A stretch of 64,000 nucleotides of DNA from Streptomyces althioticus (GTDB taxonomy: Bacteria; Actinomycetota; Actinomycetes; Streptomycetales; Streptomycetaceae). The DNA lies in the NCBI GenBank assembly GCA_014649355.1, contig BMSW01000001.1, positions 558,001 to 622,000 of the forward strand, read 5' to 3'. Each line of letters starts with the position of its first letter. The first letter of the stretch is position 1. Under the pieces are notes generated by a model that worked only from the letters and a program-made list of their open reading frames with translations, was not told the origin of the DNA and did no database searches. Both the position numbers and the translations under genes were made by a program. This document shows positions 17,338-27,172 of the stretch, in pieces.

Positions 17338-17759
17338 CCACGCCCGCCGTCGCCGAACAGGCCACGCGCCTCCCGCTGCACCGGCAGATCGCCCCGAGAT
17401 GCGCGGCCGGCGCCGCCCGCCTGCTGGTCGGACTGCCCCCGGCCCGGCTGCACCGGGTGCTGCGCGTGCTGAGCAAGGGCTCCCGGCCCGCCGGGTACGC
17501 CCAGGTGGCACGGGCCCGGCGGTCCGTCGTCTCGGTCAGCACCCGTTGCGCGGGCCTCGGCTGCCTTCAGCGGTCCGTCGCCACCGTGCTGCTGCTCCGT
17601 GTCCGGGGCAGGTGGGCCGACTGGTGCACCGGCTTCCGGGTGCAGCCCTTCGCCGCGCATGCCTGGGTCGAGGCCGACGGCCGCCCGGTCGACGAGCCCG
17701 GAGAGGTCGGCGTGTTCCGCACCGTGCTGGCCGTGCGCCGCACCGGAGGCGGCTCATGA
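17334..17759 (+). CDS. Lasso peptide leader protease (B2, transglutaminase-like)
   Basis: The 141-residue protein starts at GTG 17334, overlapping the B1 stop. The cysteine-protease/transglutaminase core is clear: nucleophile in CAGLGCLQRS (about residue 79), the histidine in FAAHAWVEADG and the aspartate in GRPVDEPGE, forming the Cys-His-Asp triad of B2 proteins. It should cut the leader after Lys21, two residues past the leader Thr. The stop codon overlaps the start of the exporter ATPase gene, so C, B1, B2 and the exporter form one tightly coupled run. Confidence 0.92.
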   Translation: MTTPAVAEQATRLPLHRQIAPRCAAGAARLLVGLPPARLHRVLRVLSKGSRPAGYAQVARARRSVVSVSTRCAGLGCLQRSVATVLLLRVRGRWADWCTGFRVQPFAAHAWVEADGRPVDEPGEVGVFRTVLAVRRTGGGS

Positions 17760-18721
17760 CGGCGATCCGGGCCGAGGGCCTCTACGCGTACTACGGCACC
17801 ACACCGGCCGTGAACGGCCTCGACCTGACCGTCCCCGAGGGGGCCACCTTCGGGTTCCTGGGGCCGAACGGCGCCGGCAAGACCACCACCATCAGCATGC
17901 TGACCACGCTGCTCAGGCCCACGGCGGGCCGCGCGGAGGTGGCCGGGTTCGACGTCACCACGCACGCCGCCGAGGTGCGGCGGAGGATCGGCATCGTCTT
18001 CCAGGAATCGACGCTCGACCTGGAGCTCACGGCCACCGAGAATCTGCGCTTCCAGGCCGACCTGTGCGGTCTGGGCCGGGCCGAGGCACGCGCCGCGGTG
18101 GCCGCGATGCTCGACATGATGGAGCTCACGGGACGCGACAGGACCCCCGTACGGCACTTCTCCACCGGTCTTCGCCGGCGCCTGGAGATCGCCCGCGGCC
18201 TGCTCGGCTCCCCGCGCGTGCTCTTCCTCGACGAGCCGACCACCGGCCTCGACACGCAGACCCGCGCGGCCGTCTGGCACCACCTGGACCGGCTCCGCGA
18301 GGAGCAGGGCATCACGGTCTTCTTCACCACGCACCAGCTGGAGGAGGCCGAGCACTGCGACCGCATCGCGATCTTCGACAGCGGCAAGCTGGTCACGGAG
18401 GGCTCACCGGCGGAGCTGAAGTCCGTCATCGGGGCCGACGTCGTCGACCTGCGCACCGAGGACGACCGGCTGGCCGTGGACCTGCTGTCCGACCGCTTCG
18501 GACTGACGGCCGAGAGCGTCCCCGGCGGGCTGCGGCTGAGAGTGCAGGACGGTGCCTCCACGGTGCCCCGGCTGTGCACCGGACTGGGCCTGACCGTGCG
18601 GTCGGTGACCGTCACCCCGCCCTCGCTCGACGACGTCTACCTGCACCACACCGGGACCGCGATCAGGGACAGCGGGTCCGACGCCCGCTCGCTCGACAGC
18701 CTCGGGGAGGGACTGCGATGA
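17756..18721 (+). CDS. ABC exporter ATPase of the lasso cluster (DrrA type)
   Basis: This 321-residue ATPase begins at ATG 17756 within the B2 stop. It has Walker [11 protein letters not shown]-loop VFQESTLD, signature HFSTGLRRRLEIA, Walker [13 protein letters not shown] and H-loop TTHQLEE. The C-terminal region SLDDVYLHHTG is typical of the DrrA/NodI daunorubicin-resistance group. With the permease that overlaps it, it should export the mature lasso peptide and thereby give immunity. It is distinct from the first transporter at 13311-14958, so the locus carries two. Confidence 0.92.
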   Translation: MTAIRAEGLYAYYGTTPAVNGLDLTVPEGATFGFLGPNGAGKTTTISMLTTLLRPTAGRAEVAGFDVTTHAAEVRRRIGIVFQESTLDLELTATENLRFQADLCGLGRAEARAAVAAMLDMMELTGRDRTPVRHFSTGLRRRLEIARGLLGSPRVLFLDEPTTGLDTQTRAAVWHHLDRLREEQGITVFFTTHQLEEAEHCDRIAIFDSGKLVTEGSPAELKSVIGADVVDLRTEDDRLAVDLLSDRFGLTAESVPGGLRLRVQDGASTVPRLCTGLGLTVRSVTVTPPSLDDVYLHHTGTAIRDSGSDARSLDSLGEGLR

Positions 18722-19587
18722 CCCGGACCGACATCCCGCCGAGTGTCACCCTGACGAAACCGGCCCCGTCCTCGTCCGAGGCGCGTACCTGGCACACCGT
18801 ACGGCCCTACGCGCTGCTGTGGCGGCGGGAGATGACCCGGCTGCGGCACAATCCGCTGCGCCTCGTCATGGGCCTGGTCACCCCGCTGCTGTTCCTGGTC
18901 GTGCTGGGCACGGGGCTGGAAGCGGCGTCGTCCACGCTCGGCAAGGCCCAGCTGAACGACTACCGGGCCTACCTGTTCCCGGGCGCGCTCGTGATGTCCG
19001 TGCAGGCCCCGGCCATCGCCGTGGGCATCTCCCTCGTCTGGGACCGCCGGCTCGGCATGCTGCGCCAGATGCTCGTCTCCCCGTTCCCACGGTCGAGCAT
19101 CGTCCTCGGCCTCGCGCTCGGCGGAGCCACCACGGGTGCCGTCTACGGCCTCGCCCTGCTCGCCGTCGGAGGCATCGCGGGCGTCCGGTACACGCCGATG
19201 CTGCTGGTCGTCCTCGTCGAACTGCTGCTGGTCTCGCTGCTCTTCACCTCGTTCGGCCTTCTCGCCGCGGTCACCATCCGGCAGGTCGACACCTTCCAGA
19301 TCGTGGTGAACCTCAGCCTCATGCCGCTGATGTTCTTCTCCGGCGCGATGTTCCCGCCCAACGGGCTGCCGGGCTGGCTCGACACCGTCGTCAAGCTGAA
19401 CCCGCTGACCTACGGCGTCGACGCCGTGCGCCGGACCCTGCCCGGCCCCGACGTCCTCACCTCGGAGCAGACCCGGCTGATGCTCGGCGACTGGAACCCG
19501 CCCGTGTACGCGGAACTCGGTGTGCTGGCCGCCCTCACCGCCGCCGTACTGAGCCTTGCCACCTACCGGTTCTCCCGGACGCAGTGA
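18718..19587 (+). CDS. ABC exporter permease of the lasso cluster (DrrB type)
   Basis: The 289-residue permease starts at ATG 18718, overlapping the ATPase stop by 4 bases. After a hydrophilic N-terminus of about 35 residues come some six membrane segments (LRLVMGLVTPLLFLVVLGTG first). The conserved ABC-2 signature is present in the LFPGALVMSVQAPAIAVG and NLSLMPLMFFSGAMFPPNGLPGWL regions. It pairs with the preceding ATPase to move the peptide across the membrane. Confidence 0.92.
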   Translation: MTRTDIPPSVTLTKPAPSSSEARTWHTVRPYALLWRREMTRLRHNPLRLVMGLVTPLLFLVVLGTGLEAASSTLGKAQLNDYRAYLFPGALVMSVQAPAIAVGISLVWDRRLGMLRQMLVSPFPRSSIVLGLALGGATTGAVYGLALLAVGGIAGVRYTPMLLVVLVELLLVSLLFTSFGLLAAVTIRQVDTFQIVVNLSLMPLMFFSGAMFPPNGLPGWLDTVVKLNPLTYGVDAVRRTLPGPDVLTSEQTRLMLGDWNPPVYAELGVLAALTAAVLSLATYRFSRTQ

Positions 19588-19600
19588 AAGGGGGCCGGCC

Positions 19601-20074
19601 GTGACGTTCGTGCGGACATGGGCGGGCACCGCGGCCCGGATCGTCCTCGCGGCGGTCCTGGGCTACGCGGGCTGGGTGAAGGTCCAGGACCTCACGGAGG
19701 CCGGCCGTACCGTCGCCCTCTACCAGTTCGTCCCCGAGGAGAGCGCGCAACTCGTCGGCGCAGCGGTGGCGTTCGTCGAGCTGGCGCTGGCCCTGCTGCT
19801 TCTCGCCGGGCTCGCCACCCGCGCCGTGGCGGCCGTCACCGCCCTGCTGATGGTCACGTACATCGCGGCCATCGCCTCGGTGTGGGCGCGCGGGATGTCC
19901 ATCGACTGCGGCTGCTTCAGCAGCGGCGGCACCCTCACCGGCGGTGCGGAACGGGGCTACGTCGTCGACATCGCGCGCGACCTCGCCTTCCTCGGCGCCG
20001 CCGCCTTCCTGATCACCCGCCCGCGAACCCGTTACGCCCTGGACCGCTGGGTCCTGGAGACGAAGGAGCGTTAG
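19601..20074 (+). CDS. DoxX/MauE-like membrane redox protein
   Basis: From GTG 19601 (AAAGGGGG upstream) the product is a 157-residue four-helix membrane protein with a conserved CGCF pair (MSIDCGCFSSGGTL) between helices, as in MauE/DoxX proteins that recycle disulfide oxidants. It sits two bases upstream of a DsbA-like thioredoxin gene. Together they probably form an oxidation pathway that makes the two disulfides of the class I lasso peptide. The role is inferred from the motif and context. Confidence 0.85.
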   Translation: MTFVRTWAGTAARIVLAAVLGYAGWVKVQDLTEAGRTVALYQFVPEESAQLVGAAVAFVELALALLLLAGLATRAVAAVTALLMVTYIAAIASVWARGMSIDCGCFSSGGTLTGGAERGYVVDIARDLAFLGAAAFLITRPRTRYALDRWVLETKER

Positions 20075-20076
20075 AC

Positions 20077-20802
20077 ATGCAGCCGTCGACGGACGCCCAG
20101 GTCCGGGAAATGGTGCACCGGCGCCGGCGGCGCCGCCGCACCGTGCTGGTGTCGCTCGCGGCGGTGGTCACGGTGCTCGGCGCCGCGCTCGTCGGCGCCG
20201 GGCTCGTCCGGGCCACCAACACCGAGCCCGGCGAGGCCCCCGAGGAGGTCCCCGCCGGCGTGGCCGCCGACCGGGCCGGCCTGGTCACGTCCGAGGGCCC
20301 GGTCCGGGTCGACCTCTACCTCGACTACCTCTGCCCGGAGTGCCGCATCACCGAGAAGGCCCTCGAGCCCAAACTGAGGAAGATGCAGGAACGCGGAGAG
20401 GTGCGCGTCGTCCACCACCCGGTCGCCTTCCTCGACGACCGCAGCGCACCCGCCGGCTACTCCACCCGGGCCGCGTCCGCCGCCGCCTGCGCCGCGGACC
20501 AGAACAAGTTCCAGCCCTACACGGCGGCGCTCTTCGACGAGCAGCCGCCGGAGCAGGGCCCCGGCCTCGACACCGACCGCCTGGTCGCCCTCGGCCGGGA
20601 CGTCGGCATCACGGGCGCGTCCTTCGAGCGGTGCGTCCGCGACGGCACGTACCGGCCCTGGGTGACGTACGTGTCCGACGTCGCCGCCTCCCGCGGGGTG
20701 GCCCTCACCCCGACCGTGAAGGTGGCCGGCAAGCGCGTGGAGCTCTCCGGACCCGACCGGGCGAAGGCGTTCGTGCGGGCGGTGGAGGAAAGCCGTTCAT
20801 GA
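20077..20802 (+). CDS. DsbA-like thioredoxin, membrane-anchored
   Basis: The 241-residue protein has a very basic start (HRRRRRRR), one membrane helix at about 22-43, and an extracytoplasmic thioredoxin domain of the DsbA/thioredoxin_4 type with active site CPEC (LYLDYLCPECRITEK). The cis-proline region is VALTPTVKVAGK. Two further cysteines (AAACAAD, FERCVRD) may form a structural disulfide. It lies directly after the MauE-like gene and overlaps the next gene by 4 bases. It probably oxidises the core cysteines to give C1-C13 and C7-C19, outside the membrane or during export. Confidence 0.88.
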   Translation: MQPSTDAQVREMVHRRRRRRRTVLVSLAAVVTVLGAALVGAGLVRATNTEPGEAPEEVPAGVAADRAGLVTSEGPVRVDLYLDYLCPECRITEKALEPKLRKMQERGEVRVVHHPVAFLDDRSAPAGYSTRAASAAACAADQNKFQPYTAALFDEQPPEQGPGLDTDRLVALGRDVGITGASFERCVRDGTYRPWVTYVSDVAASRGVALTPTVKVAGKRVELSGPDRAKAFVRAVEESRS

Positions 20803-22121
20803 GCCGCCTGACCGTGGCCCTGACCGGGGACTGCATGACGACGCGGGGCGCGCCGCTCACCTCCGACCCCGCCGCCGGCCGGCTGGGCGAGGTGCTGCAC
20901 ACGGCCGACTTCGCCTTCACCAACCTGGAGGTCGCGCCCGCCACCGGACGCGGCCACCCGGTGCCCGACGCGGCGAGCGGAGGCGGCCTGATCGCGGACC
21001 CCGCCGTCCTCGACGACGTGACCGCGATGGGTTTCTCGGCCCTGAGCTGCGCCAACAACCATGCCCTCGACCTCGGTACGGAGGGCGTCCTCGGCACGGC
21101 GGACCTGCTGCGGGCCAAGGGGGTGCCGTTCGCGGGGATCGGCGCCGACCTCACCGCTGCCCGGCGCCCGGTGTACGTGGACCGGCCGGCCGGCAGTCTG
21201 GCGCTGATCGCGTGCACCGCCACCTTCCGGGACGGGCAGGAGGCCGCCGTTCCGTCCCCCGACCTGCCGGGCCGGCCGGGGGTCAACCCGCTGCGGCACG
21301 GCGTGACGCTCCGGGTCACGGCCGCGCAGCTGGAGGCGTTGCGGGAGATCGACGGCGTCACAGGACTGCGGTCGCGGCGGGCCGAGGCGCGCACCCTGCT
21401 CGGGTTCGACCCCGCCATGCCCGGACCGGGCCGGCTCGCGCTGTTCGGCACCCGCTTCGAGACCGCGGACACGCCGGGCCTGACCACCGCCTGCGACCCT
21501 CGGGACGTCCACGACATCACCCGCTGGGTGGCCGAGGCGCGCCGCCGCGCGGACCTGGTCCTGGTCAGCGTCCACTCCCACGAACCCGGCCCGACACCCG
21601 AGACGCCCGCCGAGTTCCTGCGGGACTTCGCCCGCGCGGTGATCGACGCCGGCGCCGACGCCGTGGTCGGGCACGGCCCGCACATGCTGCGCGGTGCGGA
21701 ACTGCACCGGGGCCGGCCCGTCTTCCACAGCCTGGGCAACATCGTCAGCCAGATAGAACTGGCCGACCGCGTCCCGGCCGAGGACTACGCGCGGGCCGGT
21801 ACGGACGAGGCCCTCACCCCCGGCGCCTACTTCGAGCGCATCACCGCCCACGGCCGGCGCATGTTCGCCCCGCACCGCCGGTACTGGCAGTCGCTCGTGC
21901 CGGTGCTCACCTTCGACGACGGCGTCTTCACCGGCGCCCGGCTGCACCCGGTCGACCTGGGCTTCGGGCAGCCCGTGCACCGGCGAGGACGGCCCCGGCT
22001 GGCCGGTCCGGTCGACGCCAAGGAGATCCTCACCGACTTCGCGCGGCTCGCGGAGCCCTACGGCGTCACCGTCACCGTCGGGGACGACGGGACGGGGGAA
22101 CTGGTGGCGGCGGAAACCTGA
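20799..22121 (+). CDS. CapA/metallophosphatase-like protein, probable lasso peptide C-terminal epimerase (MslH type)
   Basis: The 440-residue protein belongs to the CapA (PgsA) calcineurin-like group: TGDCMTTRG near the N-terminus, FTNLEVAPATG, CANNHALDLG, SVHSHEPGP and VGHGPHMLRGAELHRGRPVFHSLGNI. These supply the Asp, Asn and His metal ligands expected for a dinuclear centre. CapA proteins usually serve poly-gamma-glutamate synthesis, but no other such genes are here. From my knowledge of the MS-271 (siamycin I) cluster, a protein of this family (MslH) epimerises the alpha carbon of the C-terminal Trp on the precursor. Its place at the end of a siamycin-type operon, overlapping the DsbA-like gene, makes the same job likely. 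No signal peptide is visible, which fits a cytoplasmic precursor-level reaction. Confidence 0.85.
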   Translation: MSRLTVALTGDCMTTRGAPLTSDPAAGRLGEVLHTADFAFTNLEVAPATGRGHPVPDAASGGGLIADPAVLDDVTAMGFSALSCANNHALDLGTEGVLGTADLLRAKGVPFAGIGADLTAARRPVYVDRPAGSLALIACTATFRDGQEAAVPSPDLPGRPGVNPLRHGVTLRVTAAQLEALREIDGVTGLRSRRAEARTLLGFDPAMPGPGRLALFGTRFETADTPGLTTACDPRDVHDITRWVAEARRRADLVLVSVHSHEPGPTPETPAEFLRDFARAVIDAGADAVVGHGPHMLRGAELHRGRPVFHSLGNIVSQIELADRVPAEDYARAGTDEALTPGAYFERITAHGRRMFAPHRRYWQSLVPVLTFDDGVFTGARLHPVDLGFGQPVHRRGRPRLAGPVDAKEILTDFARLAEPYGVTVTVGDDGTGELVAAET

Positions 22122-22220
22122 CGGCGGCCGCCGGCCCGGCCGATAGAGTGCCGGAGAGACAGGCTGACGAGGCGTCGCACCGCCGGCCACGGCGGCGACC
22201 CGAGGTACGAGGGATGCGGA

Positions 22221-22898
22221 ATGGCCGAGGCGGTCCGGGTCCTGATCGCGGACGACCAGGCGCTGCTACGCGGGAGCTTCCGGGTCCTCGTCGACTCGAC
22301 TCCCGGCATGGAGACGGTGGGGGAGGCGGGGGACGGCGCCGAGGCCGTCGCGCTCGCCCGTGAACTGACCCCGGACGTCGTCCTGATGGACCTGCGGATG
22401 CCCGTCATGGACGGGATCGCCGCCACTCGCGAGATCTGCTCCGACGCGGCCCTGGCGGGCGTGCGGGTGCTGGCCCTCACGATGTTCGACATGGACGAGT
22501 ACGTCTACCCGGCCCTCCAGGCGGGTGCGAGCGGCTTCATGCTGAAGGACGCCTCGCCGGACGACCTGGTCACGGGCATCCGCGTCATCGCCACCGGCGA
22601 GGGCGTGCTGGCCCCCTCGGTCACGCGCCGCGTCATCGCGAACTTCTCCCACCAGGACACGGCCGCCCGGCCGGCCCCCCGGCTGGTCGGCCTCACCCGG
22701 CGCGAACAGGAAGTGCTCGTGCTGATCGCCAAGGGCCTGTCGAACGCGGAGATCGCGGACCACCTGGTGATCAGCCTGCCCACGGTGAAGACCCACGTGA
22801 GCAGCCTGCTCTCCAAGCTCAACGCCCGCGACCGCGCCCAGCTGGTCATCGTCGCCTACGAGAGCGGCATCGCGGAGCGGGGGATGCCGCCGGCCTGA
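22221..22898 (+). CDS. NarL-type response regulator
   Basis: The 225-residue protein has a complete receiver: acidic pair DD at 11-12, phospho-acceptor Asp57 in VVLMDLRMP, Thr in ALTMFD and Lys in FMLKDAS. A LuxR HTH follows at about 155-215 (LTRREQEVLVLIAKGLSNAEIAD, then PTVKTHVSSLLSKL). ATG 22221 follows GAGGGA. It is the canonical partner class for the histidine kinase at 12053-13192, which has no neighbouring regulator. The pair would bracket the lasso-peptide genes and probably controls them or the transporters. A TAGAGT hexamer (22143-22148) is a weak -10 candidate. Confidence 0.9.
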   Translation: MAEAVRVLIADDQALLRGSFRVLVDSTPGMETVGEAGDGAEAVALARELTPDVVLMDLRMPVMDGIAATREICSDAALAGVRVLALTMFDMDEYVYPALQAGASGFMLKDASPDDLVTGIRVIATGEGVLAPSVTRRVIANFSHQDTAARPAPRLVGLTRREQEVLVLIAKGLSNAEIADHLVISLPTVKTHVSSLLSKLNARDRAQLVIVAYESGIAERGMPPA

Positions 22899-23099
22899 GC
22901 GGGTCGCGCCCCGCAGGCGGTCGCTTTGACCGCTCCGTCCCGCGTGGCAGGGGGTGCGGGGCACCGCTGAGTTCTCGCCGCCTCGTCGGTCGCGCGCACG
23001 ACGGCTTCACGACCCAGGTGCAGGGCATGCCCGCGGCCGCCGTGCCCTTCACGAAGGGCTGGCGACGGAGCGGGTGCCGTTCCCGGTCGGCTCCGGTCC

Positions 23100-25194
23100 T
23101 CAGAACACCGGCAAGGCACTGAGCGACGTGCCGTCCACGAGGAAGACGCGGTTGGCGTCTCCCGTGATCCAGTAGCGGTCGCGGTTCCGGAGCACGGGAA
23201 ACGTCCACGTCGGGCGCTGTTCCTGGGAGAGGTCCAGGGCCTGGACCGCTGCCTGTTCGCCGTCGGTGGCCACCGACCACAGTCCGCTGCCCTGCAGCAC
23301 GAGCGGGCTGCCCGCGTCGCACTGGAGGAGACCGGTGTGGATCCAGTCGGTGGGCCGGCCCGTGCGGAGGTCGAGCCGCACCGGGAAGACGACCTCGGTC
23401 GCGTACACGGTCCGGCCGTCGACGGTCGGAGAGCTCCAGAAGGCGGGGTCGCCGCTGGGCTGGTCCGGGGTCTCGGTCGACCAGAGTTCCTTGCCGTCGG
23501 CGAGGTCGTAGGCGGCCAGCTGCCTGCCGGCCACGCACAGAGTGCCGCCCGACCGGTCGACGTCGGCCCGGCCCGAGTCGGTCAGCGACCGGTGCTGCCA
23601 CACCTGCCGGCCGTCGGCGGTGTCGAGGGCCGCCACGGAGCCGTCCGCGGCCGTGACGACCAGCCTGCGCCGCGCGGCGAGGCCGCGTGACGCGGCCTTC
23701 TCACCGAGGTCCGCGTCGATCGGCACGGTCCAGCGGACCGTGGCGTCGGACCGGTTCACGGCGCGGATCCGGCCGTCCTCGGTGATCAGATACACCGCCT
23801 CGGCGTCCGCGTCGAGCAGTGAGGCGGCCCGCGCGGGCGCCGTCCATTTGGGCTCGCCGGTGGAGGCGACGAAGGTGACGAGCGTGCCTTCACGGTCCAC
23901 GGCCGCCACCAGCCGGTCGGACAGGGACAGGTAGCGGCCCGTGGCTTCCACGTCCGGCGCCGACCAGCGGACCGAGCCGTCGACGACGCTGTGCGCAGCG
24001 ATGCCGCCCTTCGCCGCCGCGACGACGAGGACGTCGCGGACGGGAAGGGGCGCCGCGGGGCGGTCGGAGAGCGCCGACGGCGCCTGCCAGAGCGGCTCGG
24101 GAGCCTCACCGAGGACGTAGTCGCCCTTCGCCGCGTCCAGAGCACGGGCCTTCGGGGCCGCGACGGCCGGAGGGATGTCGAAGGGGTCGTCGCCGTCCGT
24201 CCTCCAGTTCCACCATGCCGCAGTACCGCCGACGGCGAGCACGGAGGCGCCGGCGGCGAGCCCCGTCAGCAGACGGCGTCGGGATACGGGACGCGGTGCG
24301 CCCTCGTCCGGTACGGCCGTCAGCTCACGGACGCGCTGCTCCCGGAGTGTGATGTCCTGCGCGATCGGCCCGCCGCGCCACGCGCGGTCCGCGCCCGCGG
24401 GCGGAGCCGAGTACTGGACGATCTGGTCCGGGAGGGGCCGGGCCGCCGGGTCCTGGGCGAGACACGGTCCGATCAGCGGCCGGAGAGAGGGGGGTACCCG
24501 GTCCAGGCGGGGCGCTCCGTGGACGACCTCGTACTGCACGGCGGCGACGTGCGCCCCCTCGTACGCGTGCAGACCGCTCGCCGCGTACACGAGGACGGCG
24601 CCCAGGGAGAAGACGTCGGCGGGCGGGCCGACGCGCCGGCCGAGGACCTGCTCGGGGGCGCCGTAGCCGGGGGTGACCGGGGCCTGGCCGGTGGTGGTCA
24701 GGGTGAGGCCGTGTTCGGGGCGGGCGATGCCGAAGTCGATGACGCGGGGGCCCGTCGAGGTGAGCACGATGTTGGCGGGCTTCACGTCGCGGTGGACGAG
24801 CCCCGCGGAGTGGATGTCCTTGAGCGCGGGCGAGCCCCGCAGCCAGGGCCCGGACCGTCGGTTCGTCGAGCGGTCCGTGGGACCCGACCACGTCCGCGAG
24901 TGTGGGGCCGGCCAGGAACTCGGTGGCGATCCAGGGACGGCCGTCCTCCGTCCGGGCGTCCAGGACACGGGCCACCGTCGCGGACGTGACCGCCCGGGCC
25001 ATCTGCGCCTCGCGGACGAAGCGGCGGGCAAGGCCGGCGTCGTGGGCCAGGTGCGGGTGCAGCACCTTCACGGCGGCGACGCGGCCCTCGCCGTCCCGGC
25101 CGACGTAGACCTTGCCCATGCCTCCCTCGCCCAGTACGCCGTGGACGCGGTACGGACCCAGACGGATCGGGTCTCCGGATTCGAGGGGCTTCAT
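23100..25194 (-). pseudogene. Ser/Thr protein kinase with PQQ-type beta-propeller, frameshifted in the kinase domain
   Basis: Read from ATG 25194, the product starts as a normal Hanks kinase: GVLGEGGMGKVYVGRD, the VAIK-like AAVKVLHPHL, up to TVRALAAGLA. It then leaves frame near 24822-24840 (reverse-strand GCCCGCGCTCAAG). The rest continues in another frame from LKDIHSAGLVHRDVKPANIVL through VIDFGIARP and the APE region to the end at 23100. The second part adds a linker, one membrane helix (RRRLLTGLAAGASVLAVGG) and about 380 residues of PQQ-like repeats (DGSVRW, TGEPKW, DGRQVW, DGKELW). The intact length would be about 698 residues. The shift fits loss of two bases in a GC repeat, so a sequencing error is possible. 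Confidence 0.8.
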
Positions 25195-25217
25195 GGTGGG
25201 TGCGGCTTTCTGTGAGT

Positions 25218-26266
<1,049 letters not shown>

Positions 26267-26272
26267 CGGCTG

Positions 26273-27172
26273 TCAGTCCAGAGCAGCAGGGGGCGAGGGG
26301 AGTTCGGCGGCGAGCACCTGCGCCGACTGGCGCGCGAGCGCGGCGACCACGGCCGCCGGCAGCGGAAGCGGCGAGGCCGTGTCCGGGGCGGTCGGCGGAT
26401 GCGCCGCCGCCTGGCCGGGGACGTCCGGGTCCAGGAGGGCGAGGACCTCGTGCGCCTGTGGGCGTCGGGCGGGATCACGCGACAGGCACGCCGGGATCAC
26501 GACGCGGAGGAACTCGGGCAGTTCACGGCTCTCGGGCGCGGTGTGGCCGGTGCTCGCGTGGGCGAGTACCGCCCCGAGGGCGTACACGTCGCCCAGCAGG
26601 CGCGGCCGGCCACCGGCCGCCTGCTCAGGGGCGAGGCTGCCGGGGTCCAGGCCCGGCAGGTCGCTGCGCAGTTCACCATCGGGGGCGGCGGCCCGTGCCG
26701 CTCCGAAGCAGCTGAGGCGTGGGCCCTCGGTGGTGAGGAGGACGGAGGCCGGGGAGAGACCCGCGTGCGTGACGCCCCGGGTGTGGGCCATGGCGAGTGT
26801 GCCGGCGAGAGCGGTGGCCAGGGCGCGGACTGTGGGATCCGGAAGTGGACCGCCGTGGGCGCGCAGGGCCGCGGGAAGGGAGACGGCCGGGATGTACGGC
26901 GTCGCGCACCAGGGCAGGTCCTCCGTACCGCCGACCTCCTCGACCGGCAGGAACCCCGGTGTCGCCAGCCGTCGTGCGCCCTCCGCCTCGACCGCCCAGC
27001 GGGCCGGGTCCGCACCTGGGACCGGCAGACGGACGAGGAGCGTGCGGTCACCGTCGGCGCTGCGCGCGATGAAACGGCGTTCGGCGACGGCGTGGTCCGG
27101 TTCCCGCTCGAGCCGGGCGAGGATGCGGTGCGGCCCGGCCCAGGCCGGGTCGTCGTGACGCGGACGTTCCAT
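26273..27172 (-). CDS. Pseudokinase of the Ser/Thr kinase family
   Basis: From ATG 27172 (reverse-strand GGGGGAG upstream) the product has 299 residues with the overall kinase layout but none of the catalytic signatures. There is no glycine loop, the VAIK lysine is Arg48 (TLLVRLP), HRD is replaced by His-Ala-Gly (THAGLSPASVLL, about 135-146), and DFG is CFG (155-157). Other kinase hallmarks persist (LAPEQAAGG, LGDVYALGAVL, SRDPARRP). It therefore cannot be expected to phosphorylate, and may bind nucleotide or a partner kinase. The stop lies 6 bases before the start of the deleted kinase gene, so the three formed one operon. It has no membrane helix or propeller. Confidence 0.85.
   Translation of the reverse strand: MERPRHDDPAWAGPHRILARLEREPDHAVAERRFIARSADGDRTLLVRLPVPGADPARWAVEAEGARRLATPGFLPVEEVGGTEDLPWCATPYIPAVSLPAALRAHGGPLPDPTVRALATALAGTLAMAHTRGVTHAGLSPASVLLTTEGPRLSCFGAARAAAPDGELRSDLPGLDPGSLAPEQAAGGRPRLLGDVYALGAVLAHASTGHTAPESRELPEFLRVVIPACLSRDPARRPQAHEVLALLDPDVPGQAAAHPPTAPDTASPLPLPAAVVAALARQSAQVLAAELPSPPAALD

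Noticed and set aside
22899..23099. Possible gene remnant between response regulator and kinase pseudogene
   Set aside because: No frame shows recognisable protein similarity. Nothing beyond short GC-rich inverted repeats.
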